The notes: generated by a model from the sequence alone, not told the origin. DNA of 64,000 nt from Hirsutella rhossiliensis (GCF_020360975.1 NW_025408683.1:1302001-1366000); one strand, 5' to 3'; positions 36,495 through 48,420 are shown, counted from the stretch's first letter. Program-made: numbers and translations.

Positions 36495-38006
36495 TCAGCT
36501 GCCATGAAAAGCTTCTCCGATCTTATCCAAGATGACTTCAATGTTATTGCTTTGCCCCTCCCACTCGCTTCTTATAATTTGATCATGCATTGGACTCCTG
36601 ACCGTGAACGTCGCTTCAAATGAGCAGGGCTTAGAGAAGATGCCCTCGTGCGTCATTTCCAGAGAGTCGAGTTTGGCCTCTTGTCTCTCTTTCCATTTAA
36701 CATCGAAGGCCCAGAGCAATCGAGATACTATTAGTAGAAGAGTATTTCTTGCTAGGTGCTGACCGGGGCAGATTCTTCTACCGAATCCAAACCCAGCGGT
36801 AGGAAGGTCATCATTGTCCATCCACCTTTCTGGAATGAATTCTTCTGGACTGTGGAATATTTCCTCGTCCATTTCAAGGCACCAATGACTGGCATTGACG
36901 ATAGCACCCTTTGGAATGAAGAAGCCTCGGTAGTTGTCGTCACGGATTGGGGAGTGAGGGATCCCGCCAGGGGCAAGAGGCCGCCATCGGAGGACCTCTT
37001 GAATGAATGATTGGGTATAAGGAAGATTCGAAATGTCGGCTAAGTTTGGCAGCCGATCCCTGCCAACATGTTTGTCAAGCTCGTCCTGGACACGAAGCAC
37101 GGCCGACGGGTACGTAACGCATGCCAAGATCGCAACAATAAGGGCACCTGCTGTTGTGTGGCTCGCGGTTTCATATACTTCCCCAAGCAAAAACACTAGT
37201 TCCTTGTGGGAAACTGGATGTGCGTCACGCAGAATGCTTTGCTTGGTCCAGTTCCAACAGGGCATATTCAGCGCGTTCGCGGCATTCTTCCCGTATAGTT
37301 CTGCCCTGCGGTTGTGGAGGTCGTCACCCACTCGTTTCCATTTTGCGAAAAACTTCGGCAACCAATTCAAGATCGGGAATATGTCGACCAGCCAGTTGCC
37401 GAACGAGACGGCTTGAAGGGCAGACGTTGCTAGATGCTCGGTCTGCTTGAGATCCGTCTCCTCTCCGGTTTGAAATCGCCTGCCATAGAGAAGCGTGAAT
37501 ATCAGACTTGAGGAGCAGCGATATAGCTCCGGCTCGAAGTCGTTCGTCGATAAGAGGTTATATAGGAGGTGGCGGCTCTCGAGCTCTTGCAGTGACGAGT
37601 AGAGATGGCACTTGCGAGAGTTTAAAAGCGACATCTGTATCTTACGAAACTGCCTCCAGCGCGGACCGTATGGGAGTAGCGAGGCCCCAAAATCCTTCCC
37701 AAGGCATTCCCCTGCGACGGCCAGTCGGGGGCGAGAGCTGTATACTCCGCTTCGGCGGTCGAGCAGCTCTTTGGTAACTTCGTGATTGCCAAGTAGGATG
37801 AATGTCAGTTGTCCGAGCCGAAGGGAGATTACCGGCCCATAAATTTTATGCCATTCCTGGAATTGCTTCCATGAGTATCTCCTGGATATTTGGTGTATAT
37901 TTCCCACGATCGGCAGGCCCCGGGGACCGGGGGGGAGCCTCGATGGTTTGGCCCAGAAAAGGCCCACGATGAACACAATTGCGAGCAGGTAGAAAGCGGG
38001 GCCCAT
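36495..38006 (-). CDS. Cytochrome P450 monooxygenase, microsomal type
   Basis: 503 residues in one uninterrupted frame, a normal full length. An N-terminal membrane anchor (about residues 4-18) is followed by the proline-rich hinge LPPGPRGLPIVGN (24-36). The C-helix has WRQFR (117-121). The I-helix region is YETASHTTAG (278-287). The K-helix ExxR is EVLR (337-340), followed by PERW (392-395). The heme loop is FGFGRRICPG (406-415) with ligand Cys413. This predicts an ER-bound heme-thiolate oxygenase that needs a P450 reductase. Overall it looks most like fungal secondary-metabolism P450s of the O-methylsterigmatocystin-oxidoreductase type; the substrate is unknown. The usual acidic residue before the I-helix threonine is His283. 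No biosynthetic partner genes are nearby. Its CpA/TpG content is normal although it sits between RIP-mutated repeats. The start is the first Met before the anchor. Confidence 0.93.
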   Translation of the reverse strand: MGPAFYLLAIVFIVGLFWAKPSRLPPGPRGLPIVGNIHQISRRYSWKQFQEWHKIYGPVISLRLGQLTFILLGNHEVTKELLDRRSGVYSSRPRLAVAGECLGKDFGASLLPYGPRWRQFRKIQMSLLNSRKCHLYSSLQELESRHLLYNLLSTNDFEPELYRCSSSLIFTLLYGRRFQTGEETDLKQTEHLATSALQAVSFGNWLVDIFPILNWLPKFFAKWKRVGDDLHNRRAELYGKNAANALNMPCWNWTKQSILRDAHPVSHKELVFLLGEVYETASHTTAGALIVAILACVTYPSAVLRVQDELDKHVGRDRLPNLADISNLPYTQSFIQEVLRWRPLAPGGIPHSPIRDDNYRGFFIPKGAIVNASHWCLEMDEEIFHSPEEFIPERWMDNDDLPTAGFGFGRRICPGQHLARNTLLLIVSRLLWAFDVKWKERQEAKLDSLEMTHEGIFSKPCSFEATFTVRSPMHDQIIRSEWEGQSNNIEVILDKIGEAFHGS

Positions 38007-38250
38007 ATTTGTGGGAAGCCAGCCTTTGGGCCTCAGAAGGGGAAAAGGGGGAAGGACGTGGAGCTGATGTTGGTAATTGTTATATGCTCAAAAGTTAGGA
38101 AAAGTAAATTAAACCTCGGAAGCATGGAAACAAGAGGTAAGCAAATACCACGTTTGCGGCCCTCAGAACGTGAAGGGGAACATGACAAGATGTAGAGTAA
38201 AAGAAAAAACGAATGACCTGAGACACTTCGGTGCGTGAACGATGCCTGGA
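38007..38250 (-). promoter_or_regulatory. Putative P450 promoter and leader
   Basis: Just upstream of the start the minus strand has a pyrimidine-rich stretch (complement of 38,036-38,060), typical of fungal leaders. A CATATAA box (complement of about 38,079-38,085) lies about 75 bp before the ATG. Inferred from position and composition only. Confidence 0.35.
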
Positions 38251-38886
38251 TGCGGAAGCAATGTACGGAGCAAGTTATCCCCTCGGGCTTTCGGCAAAAG
38301 CTGTGGAGAAAAGACTCCATTTGGTTAACCCGGCGAAATCAGGCAGTCAGGATTATGGACGGCAACAAAGCAGCCATACGCGCTTTTGATTATCCCGCCG
38401 AGTTCGATCTACATCCTTCTGCATTTCTGATCTAGGTTAAGCCAGCTCTTAGCACGCGATCGTTGAGGCGTTGTTGGCCCTTAAGCCATACCGCAAACAG
38501 TACACTGAACGCGGTTGGTGGCCACACACCGACTTCTCGCGACTACTGTTCTAAGACAAAGCTTTGCCTAAAGCAACCTACGGCGATACCTGTGGGAGTT
38601 TGCCTCCCACTGAAGCAGAAAACTAAAACCGCCCCTCATTCCAACAACAGAACAAGAGGGATGGAGTGCATATTGGATTAAAGCTTAATTCGAATCGTTA
38701 AATACCTAGTTATTCGGAACACCACGTGATATTCATCTAATAAACCTATATGTTGCGACTTCCGCCACGCCGCCTGCTACTCCTTAAGAGCCAAGAGTCC
38801 ATCGACAGTCAATATAGAAAGGGCGTAACGGCCGTCCCATTTTACCTCACATCTATTTCCCCCTAAACTTTACCCTGGGCGGCAAC
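38251..38886. other. Non-RIP intergenic sequence upstream of the P450
   Basis: Normal CpA/TpG content and only short frames (under 75 codons) without recognisable motifs. It holds an E-box-type CACGTG at 38,723-38,728 and the inverted repeat at 38,592-38,610. It could contain distal P450 control sites. Confidence 0.5.
38592..38610. repeat. Perfect inverted repeat GTGGGAG-N5-CTCCCAC
   Basis: Seven-base arms around a 5-base spacer, about 590 bp upstream of the P450 start. It could be a binding site for a dimeric regulator or just a small hairpin. No known motif is assigned. Confidence 0.5.
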
Positions 38887-39372
38887 TCTCGCGAAGAGAG
38901 ATGCGAGAAGTACATGAAAAATGCACGAAGGTGAAATTGGAAGTAAGGGGTCGGATAGGCAAGGTAGAGAGATTTGATTTTTGCGGGAGCAGCAATAAAG
39001 GTGGGAGAGTGATTGTTATATTGCCTTGATTGTCTTTCTTTCCTCTATCCAACGCCTCTCTTTATACCCGTCTAGCATCTCAATTAACAAAGAAGATCCT
39101 GCTTAAAGAAGCCACTAATATCCTTTTAACTACCGAGCTTTTTGCCGGGTTTTCCCCTCTTTTCCAGCCGTTGCCGGCATATCCGTCTTATCTCTCGCCA
39201 CCTCCATAAGAAGCCATCGCCACTTCTGCTTCCCCTCATGCCCCCACCCTCCTTTCTGCACCTCTTTTTAGCTCCTTCTTCCTTCTTCTACACCGGGTGT
39301 TTTCAGCTTCCTTAGTCCCTCGTGCCAAGGGATATCTCCGAGAACTGCGAAATCAGGCCACGATTCGCGACA
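38887..39372 (-). mobile_element. Copia solo LTR, inverted, almost free of RIP
   Basis: 486 bp, the same length as the LTRs of the complete copia element. The perfect duplication GCAAC is at 38,882-38,886 and 39,373-39,377. The sequence is rich in CpA and TpG and gives the best view of the unmutated LTR: TGTCGCGAAT at one end and CTTCGCGAGA at the other on the LTR's own strand. Solo structure implies LTR-LTR recombination. It lies between the P450 island and the next RIP block. Confidence 0.93.
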
Positions 39373-39377
39373 GCAAC

Positions 39378-40283
39378 TGCCTGAGAACTAGAATATATAC
39401 GAGCCGATCCCTACCTTTTACGTAGAGGATATCTATAGGAAGGTATAAGCGACATATCTTTTAGGCCTTCTAGAATTAAAAGCATAGTGCCTACTTCTAT
39501 AGAATCTAGATAGGCTCGGGGTTAGGTAGATAAGTAATAGTTATATAAACACGAAATAATATATAAGAAACTACTACTATATAAGGATTATTTAAGTAAA
39601 CGCTAGCTATCTTAGTAAACTAAGTTAATAATTTTAGGCTTATAGCTAGTTTTATTATTAATACTCTATATATAAAGAAGGATTATTATTTACTTTAAAA
39701 TATATTACTATTTAGCTTAACTTATTAAAGAAAGAATACTTTAGTAGTATTAAATATAGGCTGTCTTTTAATAGTAATCTTAAAAAGCTTCTTAAAACCT
39801 TTAACTATAAGAAAATATATTTAAATAGTTAAGCTAGTAAAAAAGAAGCCTTTATTAAAAGGCGGCCTTACTTTATTAGTTTATCCTTTATATAAGGTAC
39901 GTATAGTAATAAAATAATTACTTAAAAAGCTTTTAGCTAATATAAGTTATTAAAGCTTAAAGAAAGATAATTCTTAAAAAAAAAAGTAAGATCTTTTATA
40001 ATTATATATTATATTAAGGTAACTTACTATCTTAAGTTAATATTTACTTAATATTATTTAAAGCCTAAAATAAGATTATAGAAAACTATTAAAAAGGCTT
40101 TAATCCTTTTTTAAATATAGAAAGGTTTATTAAATATAAGATTAATTAATTAAAATTATACTAGTAACTTAATTAAAGGTATTTAGAACTTTAATAGTAA
40201 ATAAAAAGGAAAAACTAAAGTACTTAAGAGAAAACCTACCCTTCTTTTATTATAAGTTTACCCTTATACTAAGTCGCGGTTAT
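39378..40283 (+). other. RIP-mutated remnant, possible DNA-transposon fragment
   Basis: AT-rich, CpA/TpG-poor sequence with an A-rich run near 39,978. On the plus strand, around 39,780-39,960, there are lysine-rich stretches that faintly recall Tc1/mariner transposases, but no catalytic motif can be read. The last ~130 bp (40,155-40,283) recur as a direct repeat at 49,121-49,255. Confidence 0.35.
40155..40283 (+). repeat. ~130-bp direct repeat, copy 1
   Basis: It shares the core GGAAAAACTAAAGTACTTA and the end CTAAGTCGCGGTTAT with 49,121-49,255. The two copies lie outside the two ends of the inverted Gyp1 relative. Confidence 0.75.
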
Positions 40284-41024
40284 TATTATATACTAGTCCC
40301 TCGGTATAGGGCTAGTACGTTAACCTTACCGTCTACCTAGATCTAGTATAGGTCTAATAAGTAATTAAACGGACTAGCTACTATATATAATTAAATATAT
40401 TATATAGACTAGCTACTATATATAATTAAATATATTAAATAGACTAGCTACTATACGTTATTACGCGCGTTAAATATAAACTAGCTACTAGTCTTATAAG
40501 TTAAAGTAAGAGTAGTAATAACTATCTATATTCTTTTCTACCCGCCTAAGATCTAATAGGTTCTCTATCTTCTATATATACTATAGTAAGTATAAGACCT
40601 TACTTAAGGCTTTAACTAAGTAATATCTTAACCTTATAATTATATAATAGTAGTATAGCGAATTAGCGGTATTTCTTAATATTTTCCCTAAGTAAGTATA
40701 GGTATTTCTCTATAATTTCCCTACTATATTCTTATAGTAACTTTTTAAGGAAATATCGGTATAATCCCTAAGAAGCTATTATTACTTAGGAAATTATAGT
40801 ATATTCCCTATATAATATATCCCTAGGGGAAATCTCTATAAAATATCTATATAATCCGCTTAGTTATTATTTCTAGGATTTCTAGGTAATTTCCTAGAGT
40901 TTACTTAGTAGCTTCTAGGTTCCTTCTTCCGCGGGAAGCCTTAAGGAGTTAAGGGTAACTTCCTTAAGAGAGGCCGATATCGTTATAGGTACCTAGATTA
41001 TCGACTATAGGGTATCCCGTAATA
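40284..41024 (-). repeat. Gyp1-family LTR (3' LTR of inverted copy)
   Basis: About 741 bp. On the plus strand it starts TATTATATACTAG, the inverse of the LTR end, and finishes GGGTATCCCGTAATA, the inverse of the LTR start. It aligns with 3,670-4,375. Confidence 0.88.
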
Positions 41025-41399
41025 AATACCTAGGGTAAAAGAATTAACTAATATCCTTATTAGTCTCCTATAGTATTTAGGCGGGAGTCGCGCTAATAGG
41101 GAATTATAGTAGAGTTATATAGATTTCTAAGGTTAGTATAGGGAATAACTTATATCTTATCTAAGACGTAACCTAGTATAACTAATATTAAGGGCGCGAG
41201 GTAGCTAATTTAAGAGTAAAATACTATTAAAACTAAGGGCGCTAGGTAGCTAAGCTAGGGTAATAAACGAGTAGGGCTAAGGGCATAGTATAGCTAAGCT
41301 AGGGAAAACTAATTATAACTAAGGGCGCTCTATAGCTAAGCTAGTATAAAAAAATAGGACTAGGGATATAATAAGGCTAAACTAGTAACTAACTATCTT

Positions 41400-43250
41400 A
41401 CGCCGCGGGGGTAAGGGTAAAGCAAGGAATCTCCTCCTTAGCTTCCTCCTTTATTAGATCCTTAGGGCCTACCGGTATATCGTTTAAGGTATCCTATATA
41501 TCGGAGGCTTTATAGATAGGCATGCTATAAGCGTTATTTAGGGCCGGTTCTACTAGGAGTATTATAGCTAGTCTATCACGAGAGGCTAAAACCTAGTTAT
41601 AGATTACTACTACTAGTGCTTATATAGTCGGGCCTAGGTTTTAAAACCTACCTAAGTATATATTAGTAAACTTTTAGTTTAATAAGTTAAAATAAGCTAT
41701 TACGTTAGCTATATAAAGGCGGGCCGCTACTAGTATATAAAGGGAGCTAATATAGGCCGCTCTTTAATATACCGCGGTAAGCTTAAACGAGTTATCTAAG
41801 AGGTAGGCAGCGAGAGTAAACTAATAGATAAAGCTAGCGGGTACTCTAGTAAGGGCGGCGTACTAGCTAAGTAAGAGGTCGGCGTCGGCCTCTTTATAGA
41901 TAGCGGTAAATAGATTTACTTAAATTATAGCCGCGTTTAAGGCTCTATAGACTAGCGCTTCCGACCTAAAGTAAATAATACCTATATAGCTATTTATATC
42001 GGCCGGGTTATCGTAGTATACTATAAAAGGTATAATAAGGAATAGTCTAGGTTTTTTATAGCTTAGAACTTAAAAGGGGTTAAGCTTTTATTAGACCGGT
42101 ATTAAGGCCTATTCCTTAGTAAATAAGTTAGCTTATTTAAAAGGAGTAAAGGGTAGGGCCGCGGCGGCGGCGAGTAAGCGTTTAGCGAATAAGTTCCTTA
42201 ATAGCTTATTAAAGGTAAGGTCTACTATACTAGATCCTCTAGGTTTAGCTAGGGTACGCTTAAGGCTCTCCTTAAACTTATAGGTTCCTAGTATACTAAT
42301 AGCCTCGCGCTCCTCTATAGCGGCGGCCTTAAATATCTTTAGATAGGTAGGGAGGTACTTCGCGCTAGTAATAGTAGCGATAATCTTAAGTATCTTAGTA
42401 TCCGTAGAAGCGACCTATCTAGATAGGAGCTTATTAACGATATCGGCTAAAATAGTAGCGATCTATACGGTTTTAAGGGCGCTAGTTATTATCTTAGTTT
42501 TATTAGGGAAGATAGCCCTATCTAGGTCGCGTAGCGATAGAGGAAGAAGCTTATCTTTATTAGACAATAGGACGAACTACCTATAAGCGCTATAAGGGGT
42601 ACTAAGGGTTTTTCCTATAATACCTAAAACCGATAGTAGCGAGTCGCTAAACGAATTACTAGAGCTTAATAGCGATAGGGTATAGTCGTTAAAGTAAATA
42701 TATAAAGAAGTATTAGGATTATAGTAATAAGAAGCGCTAACCTACTATAGTTATATAGTTAACGTCGTATTCCTACTAATTTAAGTAGTTATAAGAGTTA
42801 TAGTAGTATTATAATAGGCGGCGGCGCTATAAAGCGTAGAGAAGTATAGCTAGTTATAGTTATATAGGTTATAGGCTTTAAACGGGGGAAGAGATAAAGG
42901 AGCGTAATATATACTATTTTCTACTAAGCTTATATTAAGATCGTATCCTTCCTTAATAAGGAGGTTATAGTAGTTAGTATATATACTATAATTATCTTAT
43001 TTTTACTTAGTAAAAGCGGCTATATTAAACTTAAGGTTTTAAAGGAGCTCTACCTTATTCCTATATAATTAAACTACTTATTAGAATCCCTTAAGGCTTA
43101 AGCGTAGTAGTTAATAGTAGATTTAGTTAAAGAAATACTAGTAAGATACTAAGTTCTTACTATAATACTTATAGCCTTAAATAGTAAGAACCTTAAATAT
43201 AAGTATAAGAGGGGCGTGGTTTAGTATAAAAAGGGGAGCGTAAAAGGATA
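41400..43250 (-). pseudogene. Third ORF of the inverted Gyp1 relative (uninterrupted)
   Basis: Reverse-complement counterpart of Gyp1 ORF3 (10,560-11,285 plus 19,109-20,260) in one piece. It is GC-rich relative to its flanks and broken mainly by RIP-type stops. Two copies with the same extent and position show that the ORF is a stable part of this family. Product unrecognised. Confidence 0.6.
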
Positions 43251-43299
43251 AGGAAATTAGGTTCTTAAAATAAAAATTTATATAGGTACTAAAATATAA

Positions 43300-46200
43300 T
43301 ATTAAATTACCGTTCGCCGCGGGCGGCCTATTAATACTTATTAGCTAGTTAACCTATCCTTAAACGTCTAAGAGAACGAATAGTAACGGCGCGTACTATA
43401 TACTATTATTTCTCCCTTAGTTATAGCGGCTTATACTATTATATAGCGCGCGCGCGGAGCTTCCTAGTATAGGTAATACGACCTTATAATACTCCTTACT
43501 ATATATTAAATTCTTTAATAAGGTCTTTAGCAACGATATCCTTAGCGGCTACCTAGGAATTATAGCTACTTAGCTAGCCTTTTTAGCTAATAAGGTATTT
43601 TATATAAGCGGTCTCTTAGCTATATTTATAAGTTCTAAAGTTAAGGATTCTTTCGACTTTCTAATAGTTAGTATTAGGTTCTAAGCTAGGTCGGGCGTCT
43701 AGTTATTCGGCCGGCTATAGCTATATAACGGAAATAATATTATAGATATTTAGGGATCTAGCTAGGTCGAGGCGGTAGGCTAGATAGCTAATCTATTTAA
43801 GGACTTTAAACGGTCCTATATAGCGTTCCTTTAACTTTGCTACCTATCTATCGGCTACGCTATATCCTTTCCCTAGCTAAAGCTATACTTAATCCCTAAG
43901 CTTAAACTCTAGCGCTTAGTACTTCGCGTTATACTACTTTTTTATTCCCGCCTAAGCTAAAGCGATCGAGATCCTAGCCTAGTCTTAAAGTATCTCCCTA
44001 TCTATCTATAAGGGGCCTTCCCTAAGGTATCGCCTATTATCGTCTATCTATATACTAGTTAGTAGCTCGCTTAAAGAAGTACTAATTACTAAGGAGTAAG
44101 AGTTATTAAAAGTAAATTAAAGTAATAATAATATATTAACCTATCGATAAGATAAGAAGTTAGTTATAAAGAACTTATAAGAATATACCCTTATATTCCT
44201 ATTTTACTATTATAAAGAAATAATAAATATAGGGAGGCTTTATAGAATAAGCTAGTAAAAAGAGGCTTTATAATATAGTCTAAGGGAATAACCCTTAAAA
44301 GACAAAGACCTCTACTAGATATCTATACCTTCCTCTAGGAAAAGCGGGTTAGGATAAGCCTATCCTTACAAATAAAAATGTGCATAAAATACATAAGTTA
44401 ATTACGAGTAGAACGGATACCCTATTGCCTATTTTGGCCTAGCGGTTCCGAAGATATCCGCGATACGAGAATAGGTAGGGCATAGAATATTCTAGTTAAA
44501 TCCACTACTTATACTAGAACCCATAGTCTTACGTTAACCATCACGCTATAATTAGACCACCTACTAAGTTAGGAAGATATACTATAGATAGAGCTTTTTA
44601 AGCATTATAGAATATGCTAGAAAGCTAACTAATTAGTCTACTAGTAGGCGAGCAATAGTCTATAAAAGACGAAGGATTTCCCTAGGAGTAGTAGATAGAA
44701 TAAGTAAGTTTATAAGTATCTTTTACAACGCTATTCTTTTAATATATTATTCAGCCCCTTATATACTCGTTATAAATTCCGGACAAAATCCTACCCTATA
44801 CTCCTTCGACCGATCCTTCCGCTTACGTTATCGGTTACCCGATTCTACGCTTATTACTTATACCTTCTTATAGAACTAAAGTATAGTTTTAACTACCTAG
44901 TTACGTCGTTTTAATAAGCTGTTAGTCTAGGGATACTAAGCTATAGATACTAGTAACTTAGACCTATACGCTATTTATAGTCCCTTTTAAAACGCCGAAA
45001 GGAACTTAAGGTCTTAGTCGGAAATAATCTAAGAAGGAATCCCTTAGTTATAGCGTATTAACTTAGTAAATAGTACCTTAGCTTAGTCCTCTATAGTAAA
45101 CTAATTATAGCTTAAGATAAGGAGCCTTATTTTTAAGAACTTATTAGTTACTATTAATAGTATATTATAGTAGACCTTAATAGGTAGTATTTATAAAGTT
45201 TAGTCCGTAGGGATATCTAAGAGCCCTATTATAAAATCTATAGCAATTATATAAAAAGGTAAGGCTAAGGAAGTAATTAAAACTAACTTACTAAGGGCCT
45301 TTAACTAGTTAGTTTAGTTCTTATAGTAAGCGTTATACTTATTAATAAAGCTATTAATAAGTTTCTTAAAGCTAATAATAGTAAACGTAAAGGATAATTC
45401 CTTTTATATCCTTTACTATCTAAGGTAGAATTTACGCGTATAGTTATTAGTAATAATTTCCTTAGTATAGGTAGTAGGGATATAAAGCTAGTAACGACCT
45501 TTAGACTTAACTAGGTAGAGTAACCTGTTCCGCTAAATAAATAGGAGACCGACCTAGGACTTATCGCTTTTAAGCTACTTTAGTATACCGGCCTACCTAA
45601 GTTCTTCTACGTATACTTCTTAGATCTTTTAGTATAGGTTAAGTTAAATAAAGGATTCTATAATATATTCGACTAGCGCTTTATCTTCCTAAACGCGGTC
45701 TAATTCCTTAGGTTTATATTTCCTAGGTATTATAGATAGTAGTCGAGATAGTATATTAATAAGGATATTTATAGTTCTAAGAATATAATAGACCTTTAAG
45801 GGAAACTAGCTAAGGTACTAAAAAGCGAGTATAAGCTAATTATTTATCTTTATACTAGTAGTAAATAGCGATATTTACTTTAAGATTATACTTATAGCGG
45901 TATAGTTAGTTAGTATAACGACTTTTAATAGTAAGGTAGAGATAATATATAACTAGAGCTTCCGATAAGCCTAGGAAAGATAGGTAACTTTAAGTTTAGT
46001 AGGCTAGTATTTAGGCTCTCTATTAGTTAGGCGTTTACTAAGGTAAAGGATTAGCTAGATACTTATTTAAGGCGGGGTTCTTCCTAGGTTCTAGTCTACC
46101 CCCGGTACTAGGTAGAAGGCTACTACTATAAAGCCTAGCTTATAGCTAGCGTCGATTTATAGGAATAATAGCTATCGTAGGTCGAAATAATATAGCTACG

Positions 46201-48420
46201 TTAGTTTTATAAAAGCGTTTATAATATCTTAGAGGGCTTATTCCTTTATTAAGGACGGTTTATATATTGCCTTAAAGGTATATCTATTTCTTACTAATCC
46301 CTTAAGCAGCGCTTAACTATCTCGCGCTTCCTTAAGTTTTACTATTTTCTAAACTTAAAGCGCCTCTACCCTTTAAGAGAAGTAAGCTACTAAGTACTAT
46401 AGCTAGTTAACTAAGCTAAGCTACTTTTTTAGTACCTATAGAGTATTTAGAAACTCTATATCTTATAATGCCTATACTTATTCTTTAGTATTTATTAAGC
46501 TAATACTATTAACTTAAAATCCTAATAGTTTTATAGATATGTAGCTTAAGAATAATTTCGATTTAGCTAAGGCTAGGTTATAGTCTATAAAGAGTTAAAA
46601 GATAGCTTAAAGGTAACGAATATAGTCGTTTTTTATATCTAAGTATATTACGATATTATCGATATACTTAAAGGAATATTCCGCGTATTCTTAAAGGATT
46701 TAGTCTATAAATCGTTAGATATATATAGGTAAGTTCTTATATCCTATTAAGGCTTTTAAGCCTCTATAGCTAATTACTATAAACCTTTCTTAATGCTCCT
46801 TATAGATAAGGAACTAATAAAAAAAAGACCGAGCGTTTATAGCGGAAATAAAGCGTTTCCCTTATAGCTTTTAGATTATATCTCCCTAAAATAGTATTAA
46901 GTAGGCGTCTAAGATAGCTATACTATTAAGAGCGCATAGGTCTATTACTATTTAGCCCTTTTCGTTGCTATATATAGTTCTCTAAACTATAAATATAGGG
47001 TAAGCGAATAGGGTTGCTTTTATAGCCTATTTTATATACCCTTTTTAGTATAGGTCCTTATAGGTCTAATCGATTAGCGCCTTATCCTTTTAGCTAAGTA
47101 AGTAAGCCTTAAAAGCTAGTTTTTATAAGTGCTAATTTTCTACTAGCGGAATATATATATAGTAGTTTAAGTAGACCTTAATAGTACCTTAGTCCTTTTA
47201 TAGGGTTAAGAAGGAAGCGACTATATATTAGATCTTTTCTATAAATATAGGGTCTTAATTATAGATTTTAACGTCCTTTAAAGTAGTTATCTCTAAGAGG
47301 CTATAGTCTTATAAAATCCTAATCTTATAGTTCGGAGTCTATCTATATATTTATAAAAGGAGTTCCCCTTTAATAGACTTAGGGCTCCCTTCCTCTAGGG
47401 TTTCTTTTAATAGGTTAGTATCTAAGTATAGTTCGCTATATTCTATAGTATTTTATATAGCTAGCTCTTTAGTTAAAGTTACCCTAGCTAGGGTTTCCTT
47501 AAGTAGGTTAATCTATAAAAACTATATTTTATTACTAAGGTCTACTAGTATACCTAAGTACTATCCTTTCTTAAATTAAACGCGGCGAGCGGTAGTATTA
47601 ACCGCCGTAACTAAAGTTATACCTTAGATTAAGTTATAGGCTAATAATAGGTCTCTTAGAAAAAATACTAAGTTACGATCCCTTAGTACGTCCTTAATCT
47701 ATACTAATAGGCGTTCTATCTTATATATAAGGACGTCGACGTCGGCTTAGTATATAACTTAATAATAGATCGCGTAGCCCTATTAGGTCGAGCGAGCTAT
47801 AACTATTAGGTTACTATATAAGCTAATAAATATTATTCCCTTAGAGTTTAGGATATTAACTTTATTTAGTACTAAGAAATCTTATTTAAGTAATAATCCT
47901 ATAAATAGGGTCTAAACTACTTAGGCGCCGATAGTAATTTACCTAACCTTAAATCCTATTCCTTATTTCCCTAAGATATTAATAGTTAAGGTCGCTTAAC
48001 CCTTAGTTTAGCTTTTCCCTATACTAGATAGTAGGACCTACTAAGTTATATTAAGGGTTATATTATTAAAGTAGTTAAGCTAGTCTTCCTTAATTATAGA
48101 GCGGGCTATACTAAAGTCTATATATACGTTTAATAGTTAGTCTAGGCCTTTAGTTCTAAAGATAGATATCTAAGTATACGTAAACTAAGACGGCTTTATT
48201 AGATCCGATATTTCGGTTTATAGCGCCGCTCTTATAGTTAGCTAGTTTCTTAGTATTCTAGGTAAACTACTCGGTCTTATAAGTTCCGCTTTTATTATAT
48301 CGGGAATAAATAGGATCTTATCTTTTATTTCTTTAATATCTTCTCTTATATTAGCGGTAGTATCCTTATCTTCTAGCCCTTTATCCTAGGTAAATAGGAT
48401 TTAGTTTTATATAAGGAGGG
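43300..48420 (-). pseudogene. pol of the inverted Gyp1 relative, RIP-destroyed
   Basis: On the minus strand: an RT block (complement of about 46,913-46,955, IDLCALNSIAI); the RT active-site region (complement of about 46,640-46,670, YIDNIVIY, second aspartate now asparagine); integrase further left; and a chromodomain near 43,520-43,660. A Z solo LTR splits the integrase. Collinear with Gyp1 6,110-10,340. Confidence 0.8.
44176..44872 (+). mobile_element. Solo LTR, family Z (copy 3)
   Basis: 697 bp, same ends as copy 1 (TATAAGAA.../...TTCTTATA). The perfect duplication GAACT is at 44,171-44,175 and 44,873-44,877. It retains many CpA/TpG dinucleotides inside a RIP-saturated host. Confidence 0.9.

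Larger units (their letters stand above)
40284..48420 (-). mobile_element. Gyp1-family retrotransposon, inverted, 5' truncated
   Basis: The 3' LTR is at 40,284-41,024. The interior reads right to left as pol then ORF3, collinear with Gyp1. It carries a Z solo LTR at 44,176-44,872. Similarity to Gyp1 stops near 48,420, corresponding to Gyp1 position ~6,110, so the 5' LTR, gag and the start of pol are missing. Because ORF3 here lacks the Gyp2 insertion, it shows the empty site of that insertion near 42,545. Confidence 0.88.

Noticed and set aside
36752..37777. Several frames of 74-127 codons overlapping the P450 on both strands
   Set aside because: They lie inside the motif-complete P450 frame, in other frames or on the opposite strand, and have no domain of their own.
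36051..38006. Secondary-metabolite gene cluster around the P450
   Set aside because: No synthase, terpene cyclase, transporter or regulator gene is intact nearby. The only neighbour is a broken membrane-protein fragment.
38033..38681. Small frames upstream of the P450 on both strands
   Set aside because: They lie in the probable promoter, overlap one another and show no protein-family pattern.
38870..39052. 60-codon minus-strand frame inside the clean copia LTR
   Set aside because: It is entirely LTR sequence, and the other LTR copies do not keep it open.
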